Virus record (IMG/VR): IMGVR_UViG_3300020395_000107
Span: 1 to 23,660 of that record
Length of the DNA stretch: 23,660 nt
Reading direction: 5' to 3' (one strand)
From: a virus
The position numbers and the translations under genes are program-made. Within the stretch, counting starts at the first letter, position 1; every line of letters starts with the position of its first letter. Below the pieces are notes generated by a model. That model was not told the DNA's origin. It was given only the letters and a program-made list of their open reading frames with translations, and did no database searches. This document shows, piece after piece, positions 1 to 9,700 of the stretch.

Positions 1-134
1 TAATCCATACAAGGAACTAGGTACTTGGGTAAAGGATTCTTCGTTGCGATTGTTGTTCCTATACCTGATGGATGATCAACAACTTTGTTAAATTCAAAGT
101 TTTCGTATATTACTATTTGTGCTGGTATTGTCAT
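1..134 (-). CDS. Partial structural gene, N-terminal 44 residues
   Basis: This reading frame starts at an ATG (134-132) nine bases after the stop of the collagen-like fibre gene and runs off the left edge, so only 44 codons are visible. The peptide begins MTIPAQIVIYENFEF and contains the short motif SGIGTT, which resembles the GVGIGTT motifs in the neighbouring fibre and structural proteins. No family is recognisable from so short a piece. Its position at the end of the fibre block suggests another virion or fibre-associated protein, but that is inference from context. No promoter-like octamer precedes it, so it is probably read through from the gene upstream. Confidence 0.6.
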   Translation of the reverse strand, partial: MTIPAQIVIYENFEFNKVVDHPSGIGTTIATKNPLPKYLVPCMD

Positions 135-143
135 TTTTTTTAA

Positions 144-1265
144 TTAACTATCAAATCCTACAAAAGATATCCTATTTGGATAATAATTCACCATTTGAGC
201 ACCATCATCTCCAATATAAGATGCAATTCTACCTTGTAATTTAAAACTACCCGAACTAATTGAATATGCATGTAATGTAGTTATATATTTCACACTTGGT
301 GAATCTTCACCCCAGGGATTATTATAATCATAACCACCAGCAGTTACATATCCAGAAACAACAACTGGCCAGTTACTTGCACCTGTACCTGATGATAGAT
401 TTACTGTAATTCCACCATCATAACTATCATTAAAGTTATCATTACTACCTAAATTACCACTTTTGCTGCTGACATTATATGTTCTAGAAAGAGAACCAGA
501 ACTATTTCCACCACTAGTTCCAGATAGATATCCGTGACAAACTAGATTACTAGGTCCTTGAGGTCCTGGATTACCTTGTGGTCCTTGATTTCCTTGTGGT
601 CCTTGGTTTCCTTGTGGTCCTTGGTTTCCTTGTGGTCCTTGACCACCTGGATTACCTTGATTTCCTTGTGGTCCTTGTGCTCCTTTATTACCTTGATTAC
701 CTTGGTTGCCTTGATTTCCTGGATTACCTTGATTTCCTTGTGGTCCTTGTGCTCCTTTATTACCTTGATTCCCATCATTGCCATCATTACCAGGATTTCC
801 TTGAGGACCTTGGGCTCCTTTATTACCTTGTGGTCCTTGTGCTCCTTTATTACCTTGATTCCCATCATTGCCATCATTTCCATCATTACCAGGATTTCCT
901 TGAGGACCTTGGGCTCCTTTAGTACCTTGATTTCCTTGATTTCCTTGTGCTCCTTGTTCTCCTTTTTGTCCTTTTTCTGCTTCTCCTTTTTGTCCTTTTT
1001 CTACTTCTCCTTTTTGTCCTTTTAAGGATTCACCTTTTTGACCTTTTTGCCCTTCTTGTCCTTTTTGACCCTTATTACCCTGTGCTTCTACTTCACCTTT
1101 TTGACCTTTAACCCCTTTTTGACCTTTAACAGATTCACCTTTTTGACCTTTAGTGCCAGCAGATGGATCTTTTTTCCATACAGTTCCATTCCAAATCCAA
1201 GTTATACCATTATCAGTATAAGTGTCATTGATATTGGGACTATTTGGAAAATCAAATGCTGCCAT
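144..1265 (-). CDS. Collagen-like tail fibre protein (373 aa)
   Basis: This is a probable fibre or adhesin subunit on the virion surface. Residues 1-37 form a short non-repetitive head (MAAFDFPNSPNINDTY...) with the aromatic pattern W-W-N-G-V-W seen in small phage fibre head domains. Residues about 38-240 are Gly-X-Y collagen-like repeats, first of the GQKGE type and then of the GPQGNQG/GNDGND type. Residues about 241-373 are a unique Ser/Gly/Asn-rich C-terminal domain, probably the trimeric tip that binds the host; I do not recognise its family. Collagen-like repeats in phage fibres form trimeric helices. A late-promoter-like octamer lies 22 bases before the ATG. Long stretches of the repeat DNA are identical to the 1400-residue fibre gene upstream. 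The fibre role is inferred from composition and position. Confidence 0.8.
   Translation of the reverse strand: MAAFDFPNSPNINDTYTDNGITWIWNGTVWKKDPSAGTKGQKGESVKGQKGVKGQKGEVEAQGNKGQKGQEGQKGQKGESLKGQKGEVEKGQKGEAEKGQKGEQGAQGNQGNQGTKGAQGPQGNPGNDGNDGNDGNQGNKGAQGPQGNKGAQGPQGNPGNDGNDGNQGNKGAQGPQGNQGNPGNQGNQGNQGNKGAQGPQGNQGNPGGQGPQGNQGPQGNQGPQGNQGPQGNPGPQGPSNLVCHGYLSGTSGGNSSGSLSRTYNVSSKSGNLGSNDNFNDSYDGGITVNLSSGTGASNWPVVVSGYVTAGGYDYNNPWGEDSPSVKYITTLHAYSISSGSFKLQGRIASYIGDDGAQMVNYYPNRISFVGFDS
545..1155 (-). repeat. Collagen-like Gly-X-Y repeat tract
   Basis: Nearly every third residue is Gly over about 200 codons. The promoter-proximal half uses GQKGE and GEVEKGQKG blocks, with interruptions at ESVKG and EVEAQG. 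The distal half uses charge-poor GPQGNQG, GNDGND and GNQG blocks. The DNA is a patchwork of near-identical 9-36 base units. Confidence 0.9.
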
Positions 1266-1287
1266 TTAAAGTATTACCATTATATTA

Positions 1288-1295
1288 GTATTTAG
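1288..1295 (-). promoter_or_regulatory. Late-promoter-like octamer CTAAATAC
   Basis: Read on the - strand the octamer is CTAAATAC. It overlaps the TAA stop (1294-1292) of the 75-residue gene and ends 22 bases before the ATG of the collagen-like fibre at 1265. It matches the core of the T4 gp55-dependent late promoter (TATAAATA) and shares its spacing with five other copies in this window. No -35 element is expected for this class. Confidence 0.6.
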
Positions 1296-1519
1296 ATTGT
1301 AGTTCCATACCCTATTTGAGGTATCCACATTTTAGTAGTATCCCCAGATGTGGTTCCAATACCAACACCTCCACTATTATATTTCCAACCTATACATCCC
1401 TCTGTTGAAGCTACTCCAACAAATCCAGTATCTGGCCTCCACTTACTGGTGTCTCCATCCCATTCTACTGAATTGTCAACAATATTAGTTGTTGTGTCTA
1501 TGATTTGATAACTAGCCAT
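1292..1519 (-). CDS. Small structural protein of unknown function (75 aa)
   Basis: I do not recognise this protein. It begins MASYQIIDTTTNIVDN, has W-D-G-D and K-W-R-P-D patches, and ends with GGVGIGTTSGDTTK followed by an aromatic tail. The VGIGTT motif also recurs in the N-terminal third of the 1425-residue fibre, so a virion or fibre-accessory role is plausible. It sits between two collagen-like fibre genes, starts 20 bases after the upstream stop, and its own stop overlaps a late-promoter-like octamer. The region before the start is A/T-rich and lacks a good Shine-Dalgarno sequence. A fibre assembly chaperone is possible by position but has no sequence support. Confidence 0.65.
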   Translation of the reverse strand: MASYQIIDTTTNIVDNSVEWDGDTSKWRPDTGFVGVASTEGCIGWKYNSGGVGIGTTSGDTTKMWIPQIGYGTTI

Positions 1520-1539
1520 TTTTTTACATTTTATTATAA

Positions 1540-4500
1540 TTATACCACAATAACTCTACATTCTCCTCTACCACCTGTGCCGCCACCGCCGCCACCGCCG
1601 CCGCCACGAACAGAACCATTACTTCCATTACCAGCACCACCATTTCCTCCTCCACCATAAGAACTTCCACCAGACTGACTAGTATTATTCTTTCTTCCAC
1701 CACCACCAGCACCAGCTATCCATGCATCAGCACCAGGATCATGACGATCCCATCCACCGCCGCCACCGCCGCCGCCATTACCACCAATACCATCCTCTGG
1801 AGGACCAGTTGTACCTGCTTCATCTCCTGATCCAGCAGCACCACCTGTTCCAACTCCAAATACTGCTCCACCAGCTCCTCCATCACCACCTAGATTACTA
1901 TAGTTATTAGAATAACCACCTTGTCCACCTCTTACAGAATAAACATTAGTACCAAATTTTGTTCTTCCACCAGATCCACCACGTCCTCCATTACTACCTC
2001 CTCCTCCACCTGATCCAATAGTTACCGCAACTGTACTTCCTAAGTCACTAAGTGGAATAGTACATTGCAAATAACCGCCGCCACCGCCGCCACCTTTATA
2101 ATCACCGCCGTTGCCGCCACCGCCACCGCCAGCCCATAGATGAACAATAGCCATAGTACCTGTAGATGGTTTAGTCCAAGTTCCAGATGATGTAAAGACC
2201 TGAATACTATTAGTAGCACTTGATCCTTTATTACCTTGTGGTCCTTGGTTTCCTTGTGGTCCTTGGTTTCCTTGTGGTCCTTGGTTTCCTTGTGGTCCTT
2301 GTGCTCCTTTTTGTCCTTTATTACCTTGTGGTCCTTGGTTTCCTTGTGGTCCTTGGTTTCCTTGAGGACCTTGTGCTCCTTTTTGTCCTTTATTACCTTG
2401 AGGTCCTTGGTTTCCTTGTGGTCCTTGGTTTCCTTGTGGTCCTTGTGCTCCTTTTTGTCCTTTAGTGGAATTATCGGCTCCAGTTTCACCTTTTTGACCC
2501 TTGGTTGAGTTATCGGCTCCTGCTTGACCTTTTTGTCCCTTGGTTGAATTATCTGCTCCAGTTGCTCCTTTTTGACCTACTTCACCTTTTTGACCCTTGG
2601 TTGAATTATCTGCTCCAGTTGCTCCTTTTTGTCCTTTAGTTGAGTTGTCAGCTCCAGTTGCTCCTTTTTGACCTACTTCACCTTTTTGACCCTTGGTTGA
2701 GTTATCTGCACCTGCTTGACCTTTTTGACCCTTGGTTGAATTATCTGCTCCAGTTGCTCCTTTTTGTCCTTTAGTTGAGTTGTCAGCTCCAGTTGCTCCT
2801 TTTTGACCTACTTCACCTTTTTGTCCTTTAGTTGAGTTGTCAGCTCCAGTTGCTCCTTTTTGACCCTTGGTTGAGTTATCTGCACCTGTTTGACCTTTTT
2901 GACCTACTTCACCTTTTTGTCCTTTAGTTGAGTTGTCAGATCCAGTTGCTCCTTTTTGACCTTTAGTTGAGTTATCTGCACCTTTCTGACCTTTATTACC
3001 TTGATTTCCCTGTGCTCCTTTTTGTCCTTTAGTTGAGTTGTCAGCTCCAGTTGCTCCTTTTTGTCCTTTATTACCCTGTGCTTCTACTTCACCTGTTTGA
3101 CCTTTTTGACCTACTTCACCTTTTTGACCTTTTTGACCACCTGAAGGTCCTTTTTCACCTTTAATTCCTTTTAAAGCACCAGATGTTGTAATTGAAACCC
3201 ATTGTGAACTATCACCATCATCATAATAAACATGTAAATCTGCATCATCACTATCCCACCATAAATCACCAGCAGCTGCTGATCCTGGTGGATTTATACC
3301 TACCGAAATTGACTGTCCTGATCCCTTTATACCTTTAGAACCACCTTCACCTTTTTGACCCTTTTCCCCCTTTTCCCCCTTTTGACCCTTAACAGATTCA
3401 CCTTTTTGACCCTTATTACCCTGTGCTTCTACTTCACCTTTTTGACCTTTATTACCCTCTTGTCCTTTCTGTCCTTTCTGTCCTACTTCACCTTTCTGTC
3501 CTTTTTGTCCTTTAGTTGAGTTATCTGCTCCATCTTGCCCTTTCTGCCCTTTCTCACCTACTTCACCTTTCTGTCCCTTATCACCTACTTCACCTTTTTG
3601 CCCTTTAATACCTTTATCACCTTTTTGCCCTTTAATACCTTTATCACCTGTTTGACCTTTTTGACCTTTATTACCCTGTGCTTCTACATCACCTGTTTGA
3701 CCTTTTTGACCTACTTCACCTTTTTGACCTTTCTGTCCTTTCTCACCTACTTCACCTTTTTGCCCTTTAATACCTTTATCACCTGTTTGACCTTTTTGAC
3801 CTTTATTACCCTGTGCTTCTACATCACCTGCTGAACCTTTTTGTCCAAAATCACCCTTTTCACCTTCTTGACCTTTCTGTCCTTTATCATTCTGCTCACC
3901 TTTTTGTCCTTTTTGACCACCTGAAGGTCCAATATCACCTTTACTTCCCTTATCACCAGTATTTCCTAAACCACCCGCATTAGCAAGAACCCATTGAGCA
4001 CTAGTACCATCATCATAATATATGAATAAATCTCCAGTATCACTCTCCCACCAAAGTTCTCCTGTTTTAGGACTTAAAGGAGGTTCATCCTGCACAGTAG
4101 CAGGAATGATTGTCATAGTAGCAGCAATTCCTAGAGGTTGAGCAGCAGCAGTAACAGCAGCCCCAACAAAATTTAATTGAGTAATACTATCAGCAGTACC
4201 AACTAAAGTTCCTTCATCATAAATGCTAATAGCACCTGGAACTAATCCACCACCTTTAGGAACCCAATATCTTCTACCAGGATGACCAGGTACAGATATT
4301 ATTTGATATTGATTACCAATTGGTGGAGCTTCATTGTTTATACCAGTATACTTAGATCTTCTTTGTATAGAATTATTAGAAGAACCAACAAAAACATGTG
4401 GATTTACATTAGTAGATGGTACATTATCTAAAATCTGTAAACTAAAAGTATTTGCAGTTACACCACTAATTTTAACAAATTTTCCACTAATAGGATCAGT

Positions 4501-5742
4501 AGATCTTGGATATGTTTTAGTTTGACCTCCAGAAGCAGGACCAACATAAGCAGTAACAGTAGTTCCTGTAGTTTCACTAACTGCTATTGGAGTATTATAA
4601 TACGGATCAGTTGTTCTTGGATAAGTATGACTTGTTTGATTATTATCAGCAGTACATGTAAATGATAACTTATTAGCACCAATAGTAATAGTGGTTTCTG
4701 CGTGTTTAATAGAATTTGGTGCACTAGTAACATAAGTATGAGTACTAGTATTAGTAGAAGGGATTGTATTTAATACTTGAATATCAAATGTATCTGTCTG
4801 AACATTAGAAATTTTAACCCACCTATTACTAATAGGATCAGTAGATCTTGGATATGCAGTTGTTACATCACCACTTACAGCACCAACATCACATGTAATA
4901 GTACCACCAGATTGATCTACAGCAGTTATTGCAATAGCAGTATTATATGCAGGATCAGTTGAACGAGGATATGTCTTAGTAGCAGTATCACCATCAGCAG
5001 TACATGTAAATGATAACTTATTAGCACCAATGGTTACTGTGTCACTAGTTGTAAAACTATGCGATCCAATGGTCATTACACAAAGACCAGTATCAGGATC
5101 ATATACTGCATTCGTTACATCTTTTTGAACACTACCAGCAGTAATTGTAATAGCATTAGTTGATGTTCCACCAACCCACGTATGTACTGAACCTACACCA
5201 TATTGACATTTAAACGTAACTGCACCATCATTAAGATAAACCCAATCATCATTACTAAAATTATGACCTGTAATCTTTAAGGTCATAATACCAGTAGTTG
5301 GATTATAACTAGTACCCGATTCTGCCTGATGAGTAGTAGGAACAGGTAAAGTATGAGATCCAATAGTTAAAGTTGTAATACCTGCTATAGGATCATATAT
5401 GGCATCAGTAACATCATAATTACTACCACCAGTTACAGTAACAGCATTACTTGAAGTTCCACCATTATAAGTATGTTCTCCACTACCATAATTACAACTA
5501 AAAGAAAGTGAATTATCAGCAATCTTTATAGTATCACCATTAAAAAATTTATGATCATTAACAGTTAATGTGAGAACACCTGTATTAGGATCATATGTAG
5601 CAGCAGATGGTGTATGAACACTAATTATATTTGGATCACCTAAATTAGGTTCAGCTTGCTCTAATCCAAGATACTGATACCTATCATCTGTAATTTTATC
5701 TTGCGGGTTTTTGGGAACCCTTCCACTAAGATATTTTACCAT
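1540..5742 (-). CDS. Giant collagen-like tail fibre with glycine-rich tip (1400 aa)
   Basis: This is a probable long fibre and host-binding protein, built from several modules. Residues about 30-470 hold repeated beta-rich units with the phrases TYDP..G, [10 protein letters not shown] or GANKLSFTC, and YPRSTDP. Residues about 551-585 and 818-853 are two copies of a small domain with G-(E/D)-LWW-(E/D)-S-D and YYDDG-(T/D)-S-QWV. Residues about 593-806 and 859-1176 are two collagen-like tracts rich in GQKG. Residues about 1180-1400 are a glycine-rich domain opening with [10 protein letters not shown], as in Gly_rich tail-tip domains, followed by GGGGGG runs and ending in CRVIVV. The ATG lies two bases after the preceding stop, so the gene is probably cotranscribed. 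Such glycine-rich tips are known to be receptor-binding in other phage fibres; the assignment here is by resemblance. Confidence 0.85.
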   Translation of the reverse strand: MVKYLSGRVPKNPQDKITDDRYQYLGLEQAEPNLGDPNIISVHTPSAATYDPNTGVLTLTVNDHKFFNGDTIKIADNSLSFSCNYGSGEHTYNGGTSSNAVTVTGGSNYDVTDAIYDPIAGITTLTIGSHTLPVPTTHQAESGTSYNPTTGIMTLKITGHNFSNDDWVYLNDGAVTFKCQYGVGSVHTWVGGTSTNAITITAGSVQKDVTNAVYDPDTGLCVMTIGSHSFTTSDTVTIGANKLSFTCTADGDTATKTYPRSTDPAYNTAIAITAVDQSGGTITCDVGAVSGDVTTAYPRSTDPISNRWVKISNVQTDTFDIQVLNTIPSTNTSTHTYVTSAPNSIKHAETTITIGANKLSFTCTADNNQTSHTYPRTTDPYYNTPIAVSETTGTTVTAYVGPASGGQTKTYPRSTDPISGKFVKISGVTANTFSLQILDNVPSTNVNPHVFVGSSNNSIQRRSKYTGINNEAPPIGNQYQIISVPGHPGRRYWVPKGGGLVPGAISIYDEGTLVGTADSITQLNFVGAAVTAAAQPLGIAATMTIIPATVQDEPPLSPKTGELWWESDTGDLFIYYDDGTSAQWVLANAGGLGNTGDKGSKGDIGPSGGQKGQKGEQNDKGQKGQEGEKGDFGQKGSAGDVEAQGNKGQKGQTGDKGIKGQKGEVGEKGQKGQKGEVGQKGQTGDVEAQGNKGQKGQTGDKGIKGQKGDKGIKGQKGEVGDKGQKGEVGEKGQKGQDGADNSTKGQKGQKGEVGQKGQKGQEGNKGQKGEVEAQGNKGQKGESVKGQKGEKGEKGQKGEGGSKGIKGSGQSISVGINPPGSAAAGDLWWDSDDADLHVYYDDGDSSQWVSITTSGALKGIKGEKGPSGGQKGQKGEVGQKGQTGEVEAQGNKGQKGATGADNSTKGQKGAQGNQGNKGQKGADNSTKGQKGATGSDNSTKGQKGEVGQKGQTGADNSTKGQKGATGADNSTKGQKGEVGQKGATGADNSTKGQKGATGADNSTKGQKGQAGADNSTKGQKGEVGQKGATGADNSTKGQKGATGADNSTKGQKGEVGQKGATGADNSTKGQKGQAGADNSTKGQKGETGADNSTKGQKGAQGPQGNQGPQGNQGPQGNKGQKGAQGPQGNQGPQGNQGPQGNKGQKGAQGPQGNQGPQGNQGPQGNQGPQGNKGSSATNSIQVFTSSGTWTKPSTGTMAIVHLWAGGGGGGNGGDYKGGGGGGGYLQCTIPLSDLGSTVAVTIGSGGGGGSNGGRGGSGGRTKFGTNVYSVRGGQGGYSNNYSNLGGDGGAGGAVFGVGTGGAAGSGDEAGTTGPPEDGIGGNGGGGGGGGWDRHDPGADAWIAGAGGGGRKNNTSQSGGSSYGGGGNGGAGNGSNGSVRGGGGGGGGGTGGRGECRVIVV
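1577..2133 (-). repeat. GC-rich polyglycine islands in the fibre tip
   Basis: Four short islands (about 1577-1608, 1751-1778, 2071-2096 and 2101-2133) consist almost wholly of GGC and GGT codons for glycine runs of five or more. They stand out sharply from the AT-rich surroundings and from the GGA/GGT glycine codons of the collagen tracts. On the - strand they form G-rich runs. Confidence 0.8.
2215..3170 (-). repeat. Distal collagen-like tract with NSTK interruptions
   Basis: Gly-X-Y repeats run over about 315 codons. Most are built from a unit containing [11 protein letters not shown], in which NSTK breaks the triplet register; other units are GEVGQKG and GPQGNQG. I count 13 DNSTKGQKG copies here and one more in the proximal tract. 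Confidence 0.85.
3330..3965 (-). repeat. Proximal collagen-like tract
   Basis: Gly-X-Y repeats of [15 protein letters not shown] and [14 protein letters not shown] type run over about 210 codons. The [11 protein letters not shown] cassette occurs several times in nearly identical DNA and is also present in the 373-residue fibre gene. Confidence 0.85.
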
Positions 5743-5744
5743 AA

Positions 5745-6740
5745 TTATGTTGTACTATTCTCCAGTATACTTGCTATAAATTCCATCTGTAGTGGAGCAG
5801 CATAACCACCAGCAGAACTTACTCCAACATTAACTGTAAACGAATTTGCTGCTGCTCCACTAACTATTAAATTTGCTCCTGAAGCAGGATCAGTAGATCT
5901 TGGATAAGAATGTTCTGTTCCCCTATTATCCATAGTACATGTAAAGAACAAACTATTATCAGTAATCCTTACTGTATTTCCATTTTGAAGAGTATTAGCA
6001 ACTGTTACTACCAAATTTCCATTATCGGGATCATAAGTAACAAAATCTGGGGTATATTTTGTTCCTGGTGCAGATCCAGTTATTTGTTCAATCGATCTAT
6101 ATCTCGATCTAACATAAAAATGTTCTGCACGTTTATAAACATGTGGATATCCTTTTGATGTACCTACAATAGCAGAAAATGTCTTTGATACTCCAACATT
6201 AGCATCATTAACATCATCTACTATAGTATCAACCATAAAAGATTGTTGAGGATCAGGGAATATTGTAGTTGTAATACCAGTACTTCCAGTACAATTAAAT
6301 TTCATACCACTCATACATATAGGATTACCAACATCAAAATTATGTGGAGATGCTGTAGTTACAGTAGCAATTCCTGAAACTACATCATAATCTACATTAT
6401 TAATAATACCAACATTTTCTTGCGTTGATTCTATATAAACCCTATCTAAAACTAATGGTGTTTTTTCTAAAACTAATCTACCATCAACTAATATTACAGC
6501 ATCATTTGGTGGTATTTCAACATCCTTTATTACTCTTACATCTCTAGTATTTTTTGTACTTCTTGATTCTCTTCTCTGAATAAGTGTTACGGTTGGATAA
6601 GTAGTTCCAATACCAACATTTGCAACCTGTGCATAAAGTAATAATGAAGAAACTCCTGTAGGAACTTCATACAATTTTTGTAAACCTGGTGCTACTGGAA
6701 CAGCGACAGATATAAATTTATTTACTGGTGCAATTGCCAT
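5745..6740 (-). CDS. Virion structural protein, fibre-associated (331 aa)
   Basis: Residues 1-110 ([16 protein letters not shown]...) form a beta-rich N-terminal domain with [22 protein letters not shown] and a predicted strand-rich stretch ending [15 protein letters not shown]. The C-terminal third carries the unit [26 protein letters not shown], which is clearly related to the repeated N-terminal units of the 1400-residue fibre immediately downstream. The protein may therefore be an adaptor or proximal fibre segment that joins that fibre to the baseplate; this is inference from the shared domain and adjacency. The ATG lies three bases after the stop of the 1425-residue fibre and the stop lies two bases before the next ATG, so the three genes look like one transcription unit. 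No T4 homologue is recognised. Confidence 0.75.
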   Translation of the reverse strand: MAIAPVNKFISVAVPVAPGLQKLYEVPTGVSSLLLYAQVANVGIGTTYPTVTLIQRRESRSTKNTRDVRVIKDVEIPPNDAVILVDGRLVLEKTPLVLDRVYIESTQENVGIINNVDYDVVSGIATVTTASPHNFDVGNPICMSGMKFNCTGSTGITTTIFPDPQQSFMVDTIVDDVNDANVGVSKTFSAIVGTSKGYPHVYKRAEHFYVRSRYRSIEQITGSAPGTKYTPDFVTYDPDNGNLVVTVANTLQNGNTVRITDNSLFFTCTMDNRGTEHSYPRSTDPASGANLIVSGAAANSFTVNVGVSSAGGYAAPLQMEFIASILENSTT

Positions 6741-6743
6741 CTT

Positions 6744-9700
6744 TTATCTTAATGCTAATATCAGTGGTGTTAATTGTGCTTGTATTGCTCTATTGAAATC
6801 CCGTCCTCTTATAGTAGATGTAGTTTGATCAATAGTTAAACCATCGCCAATTCTAAAATTACCTTTTTGATCCGTGCTAGTAAATGGACATTGACCACCA
6901 TTAATAGCAACAACTTCCTGTTCAGGAATAGGTTTTCCACCTTGGAAGGGGTTAGCTGTATTTAGGTCTACACCAGCACCAATATATTCAAATGAATGTG
7001 AACTAGTTATAATCCTACTTAACCTAACAAGTTCAACTTTTGTGCCCGCTTTTACTTCATAAGGAATAAATTCATTCATTGTAATCGCAGTAAATCCAAC
7101 ATTATCATGTCCTGTTGCTTCACTAACAGTATATAAAATCGGATCTGTATCAACATCTGCAGTTGCAGAACCAGGAATAGTTATAGTTATGTTTTGAGTT
7201 GGTAAATAATTTCTACCACTATTAATAACATCAATAGAAGTTATAGTTCCTGCTGCACTCACATTTGGAGAAAATTCTGGTAATATTCCCTCTGGACCTA
7301 ATGGTCCCTGATCCACAGTAATAATTGGTGGTGCAGATGCACTATATTCACCAGGATTACCACCATTAGTAATTTTAAGAGATCTAACTAATTGTAATGG
7401 TTGTGTTATTGTAGCAGTAGCAGGGGTATCCTCAAAATCAGTCATATCTAGATGAAAATAAACACCCTGTCCATCAAATGGAGTTCTAAATTGTCTAGGT
7501 GAATTAAAATCACGAACATTAGTTACTTCAAAAACATCTGATTCTGCAATAGATGTAGTTTGCATTACACCATCAAATTCTACAGAACCATATCCATTAG
7601 AATATAAACCATAATTACCAAATGATGAGTTAGAGTTTGTTAAATCACATTGCCCACCTGTATCACAATATATTCCTTTATCACATCCAATAGTAAATAT
7701 AGAAACTAATTGAGCATAAGCATTATTTGTAAGAGATACTCCAATACCAGATTCATTATATTGTGTAAATGAATCACAAACCATACTCTTAATATCTTGT
7801 CCTAGATTATTAGTGCCACTAAAATTAGCATCACAATGATCACCATTAATTTTCATACCAACACTAGCAGTCATAAAGTTGGTACAATTCCTAACATATG
7901 GACTCTTATATCTACCAGTAGAACCTTCATTTGCAGGACCAAGAGGAGTATATCCATCTACTGCTTGAAAATCTGTTCCAGCATTTACAGATGCTAGTGT
8001 TGGTGGGAAAGCAACAGCACCGCATCCAACGTGTGTTGTTGCAAGAGTTTCTCCAGAAAAACTAAGATTTTCAACCAAACATCCTCTTCTAACATGGAAG
8101 AAATCTTTATTAGTATTTTTAGGTATTAATGTAACTAATCTCAAATCTTCTCCAGATACTGCAACATCAGTTCTTAATCCAATTGGATTATTTTCAACAT
8201 AAATTCCAGAACGTACTTTAATAGTATCTCCTTCCTGTGCTATTGCTGCAGCAGCACCAATTGTATGCTTTGCATCACCCTCTAATAATCCACTATTTGT
8301 ATCACATCCATTCTTTGTGACCCATATAGTTCTCTTTGTTTGAACACCAGATGGTCTCCAAGATACACCAGCACCAACACCATCATTAAATGATGATAAT
8401 CTATAATCAGTTTTACATATTCCAACACCATTACTATTAAAATAATCAATTATATGATTTTCTAATTCTAAAGTTCCTATAAGTTTGGTATTTTCTCCTA
8501 CGTTTAAATTCTTCTCAATACCAACTCCACCTTCTACTACAAGAGCACCAGTGTCTTTGTCATCCGACTGTGTATCACCCCAAATCTTAGCGTCATCACC
8601 AACATTTAACTTCTTCTCAATACCAACTCCACCTTCTACTACAAGAGCACCAGTATCTTTGTCACTAGATTCTGTAGTTCCAAATATCTTAGCGTCATCA
8701 CCAACATTTAACTTCTTCTCAATACCAACTCCACCTTCTACTACAAGAGCACCAGTATCTTTATCAGTTGATTCTGTAGTTCCAAATATCTTAGCGTCAT
8801 CACCAACATTTAACTTCTTCTCTATACCAACACCACCTTCTACAACTAAAGCACCAGTATCTTTATCAGTTGATTCTGTAGTACCTAAAATCTTAGCATC
8901 ATCACCTACAAATAGTTTCTTCTCAATACCAACTCCACCTTCTACAACTAAGGCACCAGTATCTTTGTCACTAGATTCTGTAGTACCTAAAATCTTAGCA
9001 TCATCACCTACAAATAGTTTCTTCTCAATACCAACTCCACCTTCTACTATAAGAGCACCAGTATCTTTATCGGATGCATCAGTTTGATCCCATACTTTAG
9101 CAACACCACCTACATTTAACTTCTTCTCAATACCAACTCCACCTTCTACAACTAAAGCACCAGTATCTTTATCAGTTGATTCTGTAGTTCCAAAAATATG
9201 TTCATCACCACATACATTCAAATCTCCCTGAATACCAACACCACCAGCAAAAATACCAGAACCAGTTGTACAATCAGTAGATACTGTTGTTGAATCTACC
9301 TTTAAAGCACCGCCAATATTAACATTCTTCTCTATACCAGCACCACCATCAACTATTAAAGCACCACTATCTTTATCAGTTGATTCTGTAGTTCCTTCAA
9401 TTATAGTATCATTACCTACATATAATTTTTTAACTATTCCAAGACCACCATCAATCTGAACAGAAGCATTGTTAGGACTACTAGCATCAGTAGTATCATT
9501 AAAAGTTGTTAATCCATCTACATCAAGTGTATTATTAAGTGTTGTAGCACCATCTACATCAAGTGTATCATTAAGTGTTGTAGCACCATCTACATCTAAT
9601 GTACTATTAAGAGTTGTAGCACCATCTACATCTAATGTACTATTAAGAGTTGTAGCACCATCTACATTTAATGTAGCATCTAAATCAGTTGCTTGATTTA

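Noticed and set aside
558-1025. Leu/Ser/Thr-rich + strand frames opposite the collagen tract
   Set aside because: They result from reading Gly-X-Y codon repeats in reverse; the low-complexity hydrophobic peptides are not plausible proteins.
545-1155. CRISPR-like array in the regularly repeated DNA of the fibre genes
   Set aside because: Repeats are in-frame codon repeats without unique spacers of constant length, and they continue one open reading frame.
1520-1542. TATAAT-like sequences before the 75-residue gene
   Set aside because: They overlap the preceding stop, are too near the ATG for the late-promoter spacing seen here, and no -35 element is apparent; simple AT-richness explains them.
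6958-6965. CTAAATAC octamer on the - strand inside the large fibre gene
   Set aside because: It lies more than 200 bases before the next start codon, unlike the 21-26 base spacing of the other octamers, and is within coding sequence.
8485-9087. 200-codon open frame on the + strand opposite the 34-residue repeats
   Set aside because: It is an antisense shadow: its own periodicity mirrors the 102-base repeat, and it has no promoter octamer or ribosome site.
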